Source of the DNA: Paenibacillus psychroresistens
GTDB lineage: Bacteria; Bacillota; Bacilli; Paenibacillales; NBRC-103111
Direction of reading: 5' to 3'
NCBI RefSeq assembly: GCF_009728935.1
Contig: NZ_CP034235.1
Coordinates: forward strand, 2,952,001-3,016,000
DNA: 64,000 bases
Both the position numbers and the translations under genes were made by a program. The notes under the pieces were generated by a model, which worked only from the letters and a program-made list of their open reading frames with translations, did not search any database and had not been told where the DNA came from. This document shows positions 47,604-57,708 of the stretch, one piece after another. Within the stretch, counting starts at the first letter, position 1. Every line of letters starts with the position of its first letter.

Positions 47604-50600
47604 GGCACTAAAAAAGATATTGGTTATCGGATCCGGTCCGATTGTGATTGGTCAGGCAGCTGAGTTTGATTATGCGGGAACACAAGCCTGTCAAGCATTA
47701 AGAGAAGAGGGTATTGAGGTTGTCTTGATCAACAGTAATCCAGCTACGATCATGACGGATACTAACATGGCAGATAAGGTTTACATTGAGCCCATCTCTT
47801 TGGAATTTGTTACACAAATCATTCGTCAAGAGCGTCCAGACGGTCTTTTGCCAACATTAGGTGGCCAAACGGGCTTGAATATGGCTGTGGAATTAGCTAA
47901 AGCAGGCGTTTTGGAAAGAGAAAATGTTAAACTGCTAGGAACTCAATTGTTCGCCATTGAGCAAGCCGAGGATCGCGATTTATTCAAAGAGCTTATGAAG
48001 GAATTAGAACAACCGATTCCCGATAGCATTATTGTTACTGCGATTGACGAAGCTGTAGAATTCTCACGGGAGATAGGCTTTCCGCTTATCATCCGCCCTG
48101 CTTATACATTAGGTGGAACTGGCGGCGGGATTTGCAACACCGAAGAAGAATTGATCGAGATTGTTACAGCTGGGATTCGTTATAGTCCAATTGGACAATG
48201 TCTAGTTGAGAAGAGTATTGCGGGCCTTAAAGAAGTTGAATATGAAGTTATGCGTGATGCAAACGACAACTGTATAGTGGTTTGTAATATGGAGAATTTT
48301 GATCCGGTTGGCGTACATACAGGGGATAGCATCGTTGTTGCACCTAGCCAAACCTTGTCTGATCGTGAATATCAAATGCTGCGTTCCGCTTCACTAAAAA
48401 TTATCCGCGCGCTTAATATCGAGGGTGGCTGTAACGTACAGTACGCACTTGATCCACAAAGCTTTCAATATTATGTAATTGAGGTTAATCCTCGTGTTAG
48501 CCGCTCATCGGCACTTGCTTCTAAAGCAACTGGTTATCCGATTGCGAAGATGGCCGCTAAGATTGCTATCGGTTACACATTGGACGAGATTGTTAACCCA
48601 GTTACAGGACAAACCTATGCTTGCTTCGAGCCAGCTTTGGATTACATTGTTTCAAAAATACCTCGTTGGCCGTTTGATAAATTCGTTGCGGCAAACCGTA
48701 AATTAGGCACTCAAATGAAAGCAACTGGAGAGGTTATGGCGATTGGCCGGACCTTTGAGGAATCGATTCATAAAGCAATTCGTTCATTAGAAATTGGCGT
48801 ACATCGCTTGTTCCTTAAGGAAGCTGTAGGGATTGCTAGAGATGTTCTTGAGCTTAGATTGCAAAAGCCGGATGATGAGCGAATTTTCCTAATTGCTGAA
48901 GCTTATCGTATGGGTTATACCTTAGAAGAAATTCAACAGCTAACGAATATTGACTGGTGGTTCCTGCACAAGCTGCAAGGCTTGGTTTCATTTGAAACCG
49001 ACATTCAAGCAACTGAACTAAGCTATGACTTGTTGTACGAAGCTAAACGCAAAGGCTTTACGGATCGTGCGATTGCTGAGATTCGCAGCAATGCTGGACG
49101 TGGGCTTACTTATACGAACGAGAATGAAATTCGGATTTACCGCAAAGGGCTTGGTTTGATCCCTGTTTATAAAATGGTAGATACCTGTGCGGCTGAATTT
49201 GAAGCTTCAACACCTTACTACTATTCGACATATGAAACAGAAGATGAAGTGCTTGAAACAACTAAGGAGAAGGTTGTTGTATTGGGCTCAGGTCCAATTC
49301 GCATCGGCCAAGGAATTGAATTCGACTATTCAACTGTACATGCAGTCTGGGCGATTCAAGAAGCAGGTTACGAGGCAGTAATCATCAATAACAACCCAGA
49401 AACAGTTTCAACGGATTTCAGTACTTCTGACCGACTTTATTTTGAACCTTTGTTCTTCGAAGATGTAATGAATGTCATTGAACGTGAAAAACCAATTGGC
49501 GTTATCGTGCAATTCGGTGGGCAAACGGCGATTAACCTAGCTGCTCCGCTTTCTAAAGCAGGCGTTAAAATTCTTGGTACGGATTTGGCTGACATTGATG
49601 CTGCTGAAGATCGCAAGAAATTCGAAGCTTTATTAACCAGCTTGAATATTGCTCAACCTCCTGGCGGTACTGTTACTTCAGTCGATCAAGCTGTAGGTGT
49701 TGCATCGAGATTTGGTTATCCGGTCTTGGTTCGTCCTTCGTATGTACTAGGTGGGCGTGCTATGGAAATCGTTTATAGTGATGAAGAATTGTTGAGCTAC
49801 ATGGAATACGCAGTAACGATTAATCCAGAGCATCCGGTGTTAATTGACCGTTACATGCTGGGTAAAGAGGTTGAAGTTGACGCGATCTGCGACCGTGAAA
49901 CGGTGCTTATCCCAGGAATTATGGAGCATGTAGAGCGCGCAGGCGTTCACTCCGGTGACTCCATTGCGGTATATCCTCCGCAGTCGCTTTCTGCTGAGAT
50001 TAAGGCGAAAATTTGTGCGATTACAGAGAAAATAGCTTTGGCATTAAATGTTATTGGGTTAGTCAACATCCAATATGTTATTTTTAACAATGAGGTTTAT
50101 GTCATTGAAGTTAACCCGCGTTCTTCGAGAACGGTGCCTTTCTTAAGCAAGGTGACCAAAATTCCGATGGCGAATGTAGCTACTAAGCTGATCATGGGCA
50201 AAAAGCTCAAGGAGCTTGGCTATGAGAATGGTCTATGGCCAGAAGATGAGTATGTTTCGGTTAAAGTACCTGTGTTCTCGTTTGCTAAGCTGCGTCGTGT
50301 AGATACAACGCTCGGGCCTGAAATGAAATCAACTGGTGAAGTTATGGGACGCGATAAAGTATTCGCCAAAGCCTTGTACAAAGGTTTGATTGGATCAGGG
50401 ATGAAAATTCCGCCAACTGGCTCCATTATTGTGACTGTTGCCGATAAAGATAAGGAAGAAGCTATCGAAATTCTTCGAGGCTTTGACCGCATGGGCTATA
50501 AAATCGTGGCAACTGGCGGCACTGCAATCGCATTTACAGATGCGGGTCTGCGTGTAACAACCGTGAACAAGCTAAGCGAAGGATCACCGAATATTCTTGA

Positions 50601-50841
50601 CTTGATCCGCAATGGCGAAGCCCACTTTGTAGTCAATACTCTGACTAAGGGTAAGGCTCCAGAACGTGATGGCTTCCGAATCCGTCGTGAAGCAGTAGAA
50701 AACGGCATTGTTTGTATGACATCCTTGGATACCGTACGTGCGCTGCAGGTTATGCTGGAGACGATTAATTTTGCAACGAACCCAATGCCGCTTAATGCGA
50801 TTATGACTCCAATGCCAGGTAATACGGTACTGCAACGATGA
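47590..50841 (+). CDS. carB: Carbamoyl-phosphate synthase large subunit
   Basis: A 1083-residue enzyme with two homologous ATP-grasp halves: [20 protein letters not shown] and [13 protein letters not shown] in the first, [18 protein letters not shown] and [12 protein letters not shown] in the second, then the C-terminal MGS-like allosteric domain ([19 protein letters not shown]). It makes carbamoyl phosphate from bicarbonate, ammonia and two ATP. Because this is the only pair seen here, it may also serve arginine synthesis. The stop is in an ATGA overlap with pyrF. Confidence 0.96.
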   Translation: MPKNKALKKILVIGSGPIVIGQAAEFDYAGTQACQALREEGIEVVLINSNPATIMTDTNMADKVYIEPISLEFVTQIIRQERPDGLLPTLGGQTGLNMAVELAKAGVLERENVKLLGTQLFAIEQAEDRDLFKELMKELEQPIPDSIIVTAIDEAVEFSREIGFPLIIRPAYTLGGTGGGICNTEEELIEIVTAGIRYSPIGQCLVEKSIAGLKEVEYEVMRDANDNCIVVCNMENFDPVGVHTGDSIVVAPSQTLSDREYQMLRSASLKIIRALNIEGGCNVQYALDPQSFQYYVIEVNPRVSRSSALASKATGYPIAKMAAKIAIGYTLDEIVNPVTGQTYACFEPALDYIVSKIPRWPFDKFVAANRKLGTQMKATGEVMAIGRTFEESIHKAIRSLEIGVHRLFLKEAVGIARDVLELRLQKPDDERIFLIAEAYRMGYTLEEIQQLTNIDWWFLHKLQGLVSFETDIQATELSYDLLYEAKRKGFTDRAIAEIRSNAGRGLTYTNENEIRIYRKGLGLIPVYKMVDTCAAEFEASTPYYYSTYETEDEVLETTKEKVVVLGSGPIRIGQGIEFDYSTVHAVWAIQEAGYEAVIINNNPETVSTDFSTSDRLYFEPLFFEDVMNVIEREKPIGVIVQFGGQTAINLAAPLSKAGVKILGTDLADIDAAEDRKKFEALLTSLNIAQPPGGTVTSVDQAVGVASRFGYPVLVRPSYVLGGRAMEIVYSDEELLSYMEYAVTINPEHPVLIDRYMLGKEVEVDAICDRETVLIPGIMEHVERAGVHSGDSIAVYPPQSLSAEIKAKICAITEKIALALNVIGLVNIQYVIFNNEVYVIEVNPRSSRTVPFLSKVTKIPMANVATKLIMGKKLKELGYENGLWPEDEYVSVKVPVFSFAKLRRVDTTLGPEMKSTGEVMGRDKVFAKALYKGLIGSGMKIPPTGSIIVTVADKDKEEAIEILRGFDRMGYKIVATGGTAIAFTDAGLRVTTVNKLSEGSPNILDLIRNGEAHFVVNTLTKGKAPERDGFRIRREAVENGIVCMTSLDTVRALQVMLETINFATNPMPLNAIMTPMPGNTVLQR

Positions 50842-51593
50842 TGAATGAAAAGCTGCAAGCTCAAGGGACAACTAAAGATGAAGATCATGCCGGAAGAATT
50901 ATGGTCGCTCTGGATTATTCAAGTGCGGATGAAGCGAAGCTTCTGTTGAAGGAGCTTCAAGGCATTCCTTGTTATATGAAAGTCGGCATGCAATTGTTCT
51001 ATGCGGCTGGTCCAAGCTTTGTGCTGTATTTGAAGGAGCAAGGCTACAAAGTATTTCTCGATTTAAAAATGCACGATATTCCCAACACGGTTAAAGGTGG
51101 AGCAGAAAGCTTGACCCGCTTAGGTGTGGATATGTTCAATATCCATGCTGCTGGCGGGAAGCTTATGCTGGAAGCGGCTTTAGAAGGTGTGGATAAGGGG
51201 CTAACGAGTGGCAAGGCGGAAAGACCGTTAGTCATCGCAGTTACCCAGCTTACCAGCACAAGCCAGCAAATGCTTAATGATGAAATTGGCTTGACGGGAA
51301 CAGTGGAGCAGGCCGTTCTCAAGTACGCTCAATTGGCTCAAGCCGCTGACTTGGATGGAGTAGTTGCTTCACCACATGAAGTGTTGAGAATTAAGCAGCA
51401 GCTGGGAAGCAGCTTCATTACCGTAACACCTGGGATTCGTCCTACAGGAGCTGCAATTGGCGATCAATCTCGTGTAATGACACCGCAGGAAGCTTTCAGT
51501 CAAGGTACGGATTACATCGTAATTGGGCGACCGATTACTGCAGCGACTGATCCGCGGAAAGCGTTGGAAACTATTCTTGAGGAGCTGATCTAG
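50838..51593 (+). CDS. pyrF: Orotidine 5'-phosphate decarboxylase
   Basis: Last step to UMP. The 251-residue TIM-barrel protein has the catalytic [14 protein letters not shown] (Asp-Lys-Asp) and [10 protein letters not shown]. The first in-frame ATG overlaps the carB stop (ATGA); the core starts at [15 protein letters not shown], leaving an N-terminal extension of about 20 residues whose use is uncertain. pyrK and pyrD, which lie between carB and pyrF in B. subtilis, are absent. Confidence 0.94.
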   Translation: MMNEKLQAQGTTKDEDHAGRIMVALDYSSADEAKLLLKELQGIPCYMKVGMQLFYAAGPSFVLYLKEQGYKVFLDLKMHDIPNTVKGGAESLTRLGVDMFNIHAAGGKLMLEAALEGVDKGLTSGKAERPLVIAVTQLTSTSQQMLNDEIGLTGTVEQAVLKYAQLAQAADLDGVVASPHEVLRIKQQLGSSFITVTPGIRPTGAAIGDQSRVMTPQEAFSQGTDYIVIGRPITAATDPRKALETILEELI

Positions 51594-52235
51594 TTGAGCA
51601 CAACGCAAACCTTACGTAAACAAATCGCAAGCTCATTGTTAAATATCGGCGCAGTAGCGCTTCGTCCCAATGAACCGTTCACTTGGGCATCAGGCATTAA
51701 ATCACCGATTTATTGTGATAATCGTTTGACGATTTCCTATCCAGAGATTCGTGATCTGATCGCAGACGGCTTTGCTGCCATTATTAGGGAGCAATATCCA
51801 GATGCTGAAGTAATTGCTGGAGCAGCTACAGGCGGCATTCCACATGCAGCATGGGTCGCTCAGAAGCTGAATCTGCCGATGATCTATGTACGTGATAAAC
51901 CTAAAGGCCATGGAAAAGAGAACATGATCGAAGGTGCTTTAAAATCGGGGCAAAAGGTAGTCGTGATTGAGGATTTGATCTCAACTGGCGGAAGCTCTTT
52001 GAAGGTTGCATTGGCTGTTAATGAAGCTGGTGGACAAGCGCTTGCTGTTCTTGCTATCTTTACTTATCAATTCGAAAAAGCGGCTGGGGTTTTCGCTGCA
52101 GCTAACATTCCTGTACAAACTTTAACGGATTATACAGTATTGTTGGAAACAGCCGTAGAGTTGGGTAACATTCAACTGCAAGATATTTCCTTAATGCAAT
52201 CATGGAGAGCAAACCCTCAGGAGTTTGGGAAGTAA
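51594..52235 (+). CDS. pyrE: Orotate phosphoribosyltransferase
   Basis: Joins orotate to PRPP to form OMP. The 213-residue protein has [15 protein letters not shown] and the PRPP motif [14 protein letters not shown]. It starts with TTG right after the pyrF stop, so it is coupled to it. Final gene of the operon, followed by a strong terminator. Confidence 0.94.
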   Translation: MSTTQTLRKQIASSLLNIGAVALRPNEPFTWASGIKSPIYCDNRLTISYPEIRDLIADGFAAIIREQYPDAEVIAGAATGGIPHAAWVAQKLNLPMIYVRDKPKGHGKENMIEGALKSGQKVVVIEDLISTGGSSLKVALAVNEAGGQALAVLAIFTYQFEKAAGVFAAANIPVQTLTDYTVLLETAVELGNIQLQDISLMQSWRANPQEFGK

Positions 52236-52247
52236 TTTAGCTTAAAT

Positions 52248-52301
52248 AAAAAGCATTTCAATCACAAGGTCGGGGGACTTGGTGAGTTGAAATGCTTTTT
52301 T
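52248..52301. terminator. Bidirectional terminator between pyrE and the peroxidase gene
   Basis: AAAAAGCATTTCAA (52248-52261) pairs perfectly with TTGAAATGCTTTTT (52287-52300). A and T runs on the two sides serve both convergent genes. Confidence 0.85.
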
Positions 52302-52306
52302 CTGTT

Positions 52307-52852
52307 TTATAACACAGCTTCGATTGCAGGAGCGATATCCTGTGGTTCAATAGGGGACTCGAAACGTTGAACTACATGTCCTTTACGATCGATCAAGAAC
52401 TTAGTAAAGTTCCATTTAATTTCATCTGTTTCCAGCTGCTCGGGCATTTTTCCAGTGAACATGTCGTGCATCATTTTTCCTCTAGGGCTTTCCTGATCAA
52501 ATCCCTTGAAAGGAGCTTCTTCTGTTAGATAAGCAAATAATGGATGCTTATGCTCATCTTTGACTTCGATTTTCTCGAAAAGCGGGAAGGTTACACCATA
52601 ATTGATCTGACAAAAGCTGTCTACTTCATCGTTGGTGCCTGGCTCTTGCCCGCCAAATTGATTGCTAGGAAAGCCTAGTACGACCAAGCCTTGATCTTTA
52701 AATTGTTCATATAATTTTTGAAGCTCCGTATATTGTGGAGTGAACCCGCATTTACTTGCAGTATTAACAATTAGTATAACCTTGCCCTCATAATCTGCTA
52801 AAGATGCCTCAGTTCCCCGAATCGTATTCGCTTTAAAATCATAAATGCTCAT
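52307..52852 (-). CDS. Glutathione peroxidase family protein (thiol peroxidase)
   Basis: A 181-residue thioredoxin-fold peroxidase reducing peroxides. The catalytic Cys is in NTASKCGFT, the Gln in FPSNQFGGQEPG, and the Trp-Asn pair in KWNFTKFLIDR. Bacterial members with Cys instead of selenocysteine usually take electrons from thioredoxin; bacillithiol (bshC in this window) could also matter, which is inference. AAGGATGG precedes the ATG. Single gene. Confidence 0.93.
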   Translation of the reverse strand: MSIYDFKANTIRGTEASLADYEGKVILIVNTASKCGFTPQYTELQKLYEQFKDQGLVVLGFPSNQFGGQEPGTNDEVDSFCQINYGVTFPLFEKIEVKDEHKHPLFAYLTEEAPFKGFDQESPRGKMMHDMFTGKMPEQLETDEIKWNFTKFLIDRKGHVVQRFESPIEPQDIAPAIEAVL

Positions 52853-53047
52853 TTTTATCCATCCTTATCTATAAATTAATTGCCCACAATTAAATTTATC
52901 ACAATGAAATTGGTGAGTCAAATAAACCGAATCTTAGAGAAATATTCCGCCTTAAGACGGAGTTGTAAAGCCATCCTTGGACTGTTTTGTGAACGCCTAA
53001 ATTCCGTTAAAATGAAGTCATTAACCATACATAAGGAGGCAATTAAG

Positions 53048-53977
53048 ATGGCGCTTTTGGAAGTATCGGGCTTGAGAAAAACGTTTGGGTCCATTGTTGC
53101 GGTTGAAGAGATTAGCTTCTCTGTGGAAAAAGGCGAGGTTTTTACGATTATTGGCCCTAATGGTGCGGGGAAAACGACGACCTTGGAGATGATTGAGGGA
53201 CTGCAAAAGCCGGATCAAGGTGAAATTCGCATTAGCGGAATGAATTGGTCTCAGCATAGTGCAGAAATGAAGCAGCTGATTGGCGTGCAGCCTCAATCAA
53301 GCGCCTTGTTCGACAATCTAAACGTCTATGAAAATCTCGATGTGTTTGCCAGCTTCTATAAGAAGTCGAGATCGATTAACGAAATCATGGAGCTGATTAA
53401 CTTAACCGAGCATCGCAAGAAACGGGTAAGCTCCTTGTCAGGCGGACAGAAGCAACGACTGGCTGTTGGCTTGGCGCTTGTAAATGATCCTGAGCTGCTA
53501 TTTCTGGATGAACCAACCACAGGACTGGACCCACAAGCCAGACGCAACCTGTGGGACATCGTGCTGAAGCTGAAGGAAATGGGCAAAACCACAATTCTGA
53601 CTACTCATTACATGGAGGAAGCGGATAAACTAAGCGACCGAGTCTGCATAGTAGATCAAGGCAAGGTGGTTGCAATTAATACGCCAAAAAAACTAATTGA
53701 GCAGCTTTCGCAGGAAAGAGAGGTTCAGCTTACTTTAAGCTCAGGGATTGAAGAAATTCGTGCTTTGAAAAGTGCAATTGAAACTCATCCGGCAACCACT
53801 AAAATTCGTATGGATCAGAATAAGCTAACCTTCTCTACTTTTCGCCCAGAGGAAACGCTCTATGAAGTATTTAAGTTTACAACGGAGAATCATCTAGAGG
53901 TTGAGCAAATACGGTTACAGGATATGAGCTTAGAAGATGTCTTCATTGCTTTTACCGGCAAAGAATGGAGGGATTAA
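53048..53977 (+). CDS. ABC-2 type transporter ATP-binding protein
   Basis: A 309-residue ATPase of the drug/lipid exporter type. Walker A GPNGAGKTTT, signature LSGGQKQRLAVG, Walker B LLFLDEPTTGLD and TTHYMEEADKLSD are clear; the C-terminal 80 residues are the usual DrrA-like extension. The ATG at 53048 follows AAGGAGG; the frame is open to 52880. It is paired with the permease gene 3 bases downstream. Substrate unknown. Confidence 0.92.
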   Translation: MALLEVSGLRKTFGSIVAVEEISFSVEKGEVFTIIGPNGAGKTTTLEMIEGLQKPDQGEIRISGMNWSQHSAEMKQLIGVQPQSSALFDNLNVYENLDVFASFYKKSRSINEIMELINLTEHRKKRVSSLSGGQKQRLAVGLALVNDPELLFLDEPTTGLDPQARRNLWDIVLKLKEMGKTTILTTHYMEEADKLSDRVCIVDQGKVVAINTPKKLIEQLSQEREVQLTLSSGIEEIRALKSAIETHPATTKIRMDQNKLTFSTFRPEETLYEVFKFTTENHLEVEQIRLQDMSLEDVFIAFTGKEWRD

Positions 53978-53980
53978 GCG

Positions 53981-55087
53981 ATGCGTCAATTTAAAAAGCT
54001 ATTTGAAGCGCACTTCAAGTCCACTTTCCGTGAGAAGCAGGTCTGGTTTTGGTCTGTTTTCTATCCTGTGCTGCTGCTTGTTATTTTCTTAATGATCTTT
54101 GGTGGTTCCGATGCGAAGGAAGCTAATTTCTCAGCTAAAATAGTCGTAGTATCCGCAGAGCAGCAAAATCAAGATGCCACGCAGCTCCTGACTACCTTGC
54201 AGCAAATGCCTGCACTGGAGTGGGAAAATAAGGAGCCCGTAAGCAGACAGCAGGCGGAGGACTTAGTGAAAAGCAAGGATATTGATGCAGCGATTGTGCT
54301 TCCTTCGGGAGATATGGCAAAACCAATTGAACTGATCATTCATAAAGAAAAGCAAAATTCTGCCCTCACTCCAGTGATGAACAACATTGTAAAGGGTGCT
54401 TTGGAACAAAGCATTCAAGAGGAAGCTGCAGTTAAACCACATTACAGCATCCAGTCCGAATTTATCTCCTCAGGTAATGCTAAGCTTAAATATGTCGACT
54501 TTTTATTGACTGGACTAATTGCCTTATCCATCTCACAAGCGGGCTTATTTGGGATGATCGTGATGGTTGAAATGCGCCGCAATGGATTGCTTAAACGCTT
54601 GATGCTAAGTCCCGTTAATATGAAGCTGTTTGGCTTAAGCAATATGATGGTCCGGTTTATCCTCTCAGCGATTCAAGCCGTACTTTTAACGTTAGTAGGC
54701 ATTTTCTTCTATGACGCATCAATTGATATAAATATCATTTCTTTTTTATTAATTTTTATTGTTGGAACGACAGCCTTTTCAGCTATTGGCTTTATGGTAT
54801 CTTCATTGACTAAAACACCGGATAGTTATTTTGGCCTTGCTAATTTAATCAGCTTTGTGATGATGTTTCTGAGTGGGATCTTTTTTGACAGCGCCTCATT
54901 GCCTTCCTATATTAAACCGATTTCTGATTTTCTGCCGCTGACTTATTTTGCTAATGGGATTCGAGATGGAATGGTATATGGTTTGGGAATTATGCATCCT
55001 GCATTTTGGCTGAATTTAGGCGTACTGGCTGCTTGGGGGATTGTCACTTTCATAATCGGTTCGCGTTTTTATAAATGGAAGGGTTAA
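53981..55087 (+). CDS. ABC-2 type transporter permease
   Basis: A 368-residue membrane protein. One N-terminal segment (FWSVFYPVLLLVIFLMIFGG) is followed by a large outside domain and a C-terminal block of five segments, as in ABC-2/YhgE-like permeases; FLPLTYFANGIRDGMVYG is typical of the family end. It forms the export channel for the ATPase just upstream. Substrate unknown; antibiotic or lipid export is common for this class. Confidence 0.9.
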   Translation: MRQFKKLFEAHFKSTFREKQVWFWSVFYPVLLLVIFLMIFGGSDAKEANFSAKIVVVSAEQQNQDATQLLTTLQQMPALEWENKEPVSRQQAEDLVKSKDIDAAIVLPSGDMAKPIELIIHKEKQNSALTPVMNNIVKGALEQSIQEEAAVKPHYSIQSEFISSGNAKLKYVDFLLTGLIALSISQAGLFGMIVMVEMRRNGLLKRLMLSPVNMKLFGLSNMMVRFILSAIQAVLLTLVGIFFYDASIDINIISFLLIFIVGTTAFSAIGFMVSSLTKTPDSYFGLANLISFVMMFLSGIFFDSASLPSYIKPISDFLPLTYFANGIRDGMVYGLGIMHPAFWLNLGVLAAWGIVTFIIGSRFYKWKG

Positions 55088-55099
55088 TCTGGATTCCTC

Positions 55100-55118
55100 A
55101 CCGTGAAACGGTTATAAT
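55100..55118 (+). promoter_or_regulatory. TATAAT -10 with abutting inverted repeat before the TPR gene
   Basis: TATAAT (55113-55118) is a perfect -10; the -35 (TGGATT region) is weak. ACCGT-GAA-ACGGT (55100-55112) is a perfect 5-3-5 inverted repeat in the promoter spacer and could be an operator. Confidence 0.4.
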
Positions 55119-55154
55119 GTGCTATATCATGGGTAAGGGAGCGATACAAATCGT

Positions 55155-55835
55155 ATGGAATTAAGCGCTGAAGATAAGCTTCAGGATCTTTTGACAGCAT
55201 TACGGCCTTGGTTGGACCAAGAACTAGCTTTTTTAATTGATTTGGCGAAACATCAGTGGAGTGCACGTGTCATTCTAGCGATTGCGTTGTCCGAGTCGGA
55301 TAAAATTAAAGAAGCTGAGCTATTATTAGAAAGTATTCTCCAGGAGCCGGTCTCCGAACAGAAGGAACAAGAGCTATCTAGATTACGAGCTTTATTAGAG
55401 CTTGCACATATTCGCATGGATCAAATGAAATACGATGTAGCTGAGGACTTTCTCTGGCAGGCAAGGAATATGTATCCGGTTGAGCTTACTAAAGAATTGG
55501 ATTTCACTAAGGAAGATATATCTTTATTCATCGCACAATGTCGGTTTGGTCAAGGCTTCGTACAAGATGGCATTGATCGTGCCATAGAAATCCTTCATAA
55601 GCTGCAAAGTATGGATGCGGGAAGTACGAGAATGGCTAAAGTTTACCAACAGTTAGGCTGGTTTTATCTGCACAAAATGGACGCACCCGCGGCACTATTG
55701 AACATTAAGAAAGCAATGAAGCTTGCTCCAGAGCTGGATCAGCAAATGGTTAATGATGGGTTAGCAGCAGAAGCTGAAGGGAATTATGAGCAGGCGATTG
55801 AGCACTATTTTGATTCTTTACTATTTAATAAATAA
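55155..55835 (+). CDS. Tetratricopeptide-repeat protein of unknown function
   Basis: A 226-residue soluble, helical protein. At least two TPR-like units are visible: AKVYQQLGWFYLHKMDAPAAL with LNIKKAMKLAP, and DGLAAEAEGNYEQAIEHYFDSL; earlier helices (EAELLLESILQE, RMDQMKYDVAEDFLWQARNMYP) look like degenerate units. TPR proteins act as protein-protein scaffolds; I can name no partner. It has its own -10 and terminator, so it is a single-gene unit. Confidence 0.75.
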   Translation: MELSAEDKLQDLLTALRPWLDQELAFLIDLAKHQWSARVILAIALSESDKIKEAELLLESILQEPVSEQKEQELSRLRALLELAHIRMDQMKYDVAEDFLWQARNMYPVELTKELDFTKEDISLFIAQCRFGQGFVQDGIDRAIEILHKLQSMDAGSTRMAKVYQQLGWFYLHKMDAPAALLNIKKAMKLAPELDQQMVNDGLAAEAEGNYEQAIEHYFDSLLFNK

Positions 55836-55852
55836 GATAGGTTTAGGCATTG

Positions 55853-55874
55853 GCGACCCATTGGGTCGCTTTTT
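55853..55874 (+). terminator. Terminator after the TPR gene
   Basis: GCGACCC (55853-55859) and GGGTCGC (55863-55869), a perfect 7-bp stem with a 3-nt loop, followed by TTTTT. Confidence 0.9.
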
Positions 55875-55902
55875 GCTCATGGTCGAGTAGGGGGAGTTTG
55901 TC

Positions 55903-57708
55903 ATATCTGTAAATCTTACGCAACATCAAGTACATAGTGAAAAACCTATAAAGGACGAGCTTAAATTACGTCAAATATACTTTTGGATTCTAGCTTTTCT
56001 AAAGCCCTACTTAGGAACTGTTGCTTTGCTAGTTCTCAGTGGCTTGTTCGTCTCTGGCAGTGAAATTCTTATTCCGAAAATGATTCAGCACTTCATCGAC
56101 GTTATCTATCCTGCCAAAGACTACACTGCGTTTGGCTATTTATTGCTAGCTATTGCTGGGTTATGTGTGGTCATGTTTGTTGCCGCAATGGCTCAGAATA
56201 CTTTACAACGTGTGATTCGCGAAAAAGCAGCACGTGATTTGCAGGTTGCTGTGTTTCAAAAGCTGCGCAAGCTCGGGTTCTCCTATTATGAGCGGCATCC
56301 TGTAGGCGAAACCCTATCTTTTCTCAATACAGAAGTGGCTGCCATTCAAGAAATCTATCGTCAATATTTACCTGGGATCATTCAGGATGCGATTTTTGCT
56401 GTGGTAGCTGTCAGTATTCTATTCACGATTGATGTTAAGCTAACTTTACTGTTGATTCCGTGCTTTCTACTCTATTATTTGGTTGGGCCTTACTATGAGA
56501 AAAAAGCGGCTAAGGTAGGCAAGATGACTGCAGATAATCGAGTTCAATTCAATAAACAAATTTATGAGAGTATTTCGGCCTTGCCAGAGTTTCGGGCCTA
56601 TGGTCGTGAATCATGGGATCTACAGCGCGTTCTAGAGAGATTAAATCTTCTCGTGAAAAATAATCTCCGAGTTATTCTCTATGCCTATTTGCGAGGAACA
56701 GTAAGAAGATTATGTACCTATTCAGGCGCTATTGCGGTTTTCTTGTATGGGGCTTATCTAATTAAACATGATCAACTGAGCGTAGGTGGTTTTGTTGCGT
56801 TTACAATTCTCTATTTCTTTGCGATTTTTAAAATGACAGTAGTCATCACTAATTTAACCGAGCAGAGATTGTTGATGTTTCAAGGGGAGATTCTCTATCA
56901 TTTTATGCATCAAAAGCCTGATGTTCAAGAGGTTCCGCAGCCAGTCCTAGCAGAGATTCGCGGACGAATTGAATTTAACGAGGTTCATTTTGGGTATCCA
57001 TCTCGACCAGACGTCATTCGTGGATTTACACTAGATATTCGAGCAGGTGAGAAAATAGCACTTGTAGGCACAAGCGGTAATGGAAAATCAACCATTCTCA
57101 AGCTGGCTGCACGTTTCTATGACCCGCTTTCAGGTGAAATAAAACTAGACGGAGTACCACTGAACCAGCTAGCTTTGGAGCAAATCCATGATGCCATGGG
57201 ATATGTGTTCCAAGAAACGTATCTGTTCGGTACGACAGTCCGCGATAATATACGCTTTGGTCGCCCCGATGCCAGTGATGAGCAGCTATATGCAGCCGCT
57301 GAAGCAGCGTATGCCCACGAGTTTATTCTGCAGCTTCCTGAAGGGTATGAAACGATTGTTGGAGAGCGCGGGGTTAAGCTGTCTGGAGGCCAAAAGCAAC
57401 GCATTTCACTTGCGCGTTTATTCCTCAAAAATCCAGCGATTGTTTTATTGGATGAGGCAACCTCGGCATTGGATAATCAAAGTGAACGCAAAGTCCAGCT
57501 CGCTTTAGATCACTTACTTAAGAACAGAACGACGATAACCGTGGCACATCGATTGTCGACGATTAGGAAGGCCGACCGTATCATTGTGATGGATCAAGGG
57601 TGTATTGCCGAAGCGGGGACTTATGATGCCTTAATGGCGATGCAGGGATTGTTTTATCGCCTGTCGGAAGGCTTAGAGCTAGCAGGGGAAGAGGAGGAAG
57701 TGTCTTGA
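55903..57708 (+). CDS. ABC exporter, fused membrane and ATPase domains (first half of a heterodimer)
   Basis: A multidrug/lipid-type exporter half with an N-terminal six-helix membrane domain and an ATPase domain: Walker A GTSGNGKST, signature LSGGQKQRISLARL, Walker B IVLLDEATSALD. The first canonical in-frame start is TTG 56026, but it would remove half of the first membrane helix (WILAFLKPYLGTVALLVLSG). Coding-like sequence continues upstream to a TAG at 55888-55890. No ATG, GTG or TTG occurs there in frame; ATA at 55903, 6 nt after GGGGAG, is the best-placed start. A rare AUA start or a sequence error are both possible. From 55903 the product has 601 residues. Confidence 0.8.
   Translation: MSVNLTQHQVHSEKPIKDELKLRQIYFWILAFLKPYLGTVALLVLSGLFVSGSEILIPKMIQHFIDVIYPAKDYTAFGYLLLAIAGLCVVMFVAAMAQNTLQRVIREKAARDLQVAVFQKLRKLGFSYYERHPVGETLSFLNTEVAAIQEIYRQYLPGIIQDAIFAVVAVSILFTIDVKLTLLLIPCFLLYYLVGPYYEKKAAKVGKMTADNRVQFNKQIYESISALPEFRAYGRESWDLQRVLERLNLLVKNNLRVILYAYLRGTVRRLCTYSGAIAVFLYGAYLIKHDQLSVGGFVAFTILYFFAIFKMTVVITNLTEQRLLMFQGEILYHFMHQKPDVQEVPQPVLAEIRGRIEFNEVHFGYPSRPDVIRGFTLDIRAGEKIALVGTSGNGKSTILKLAARFYDPLSGEIKLDGVPLNQLALEQIHDAMGYVFQETYLFGTTVRDNIRFGRPDASDEQLYAAAEAAYAHEFILQLPEGYETIVGERGVKLSGGQKQRISLARLFLKNPAIVLLDEATSALDNQSERKVQLALDHLLKNRTTITVAHRLSTIRKADRIIVMDQGCIAEAGTYDALMAMQGLFYRLSEGLELAGEEEEVS

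Noticed and set aside
47590-50841. Two fused genes in carB because of its repeated halves
   Set aside because: Internal duplication is normal for the carbamoyl-phosphate synthase large subunit.
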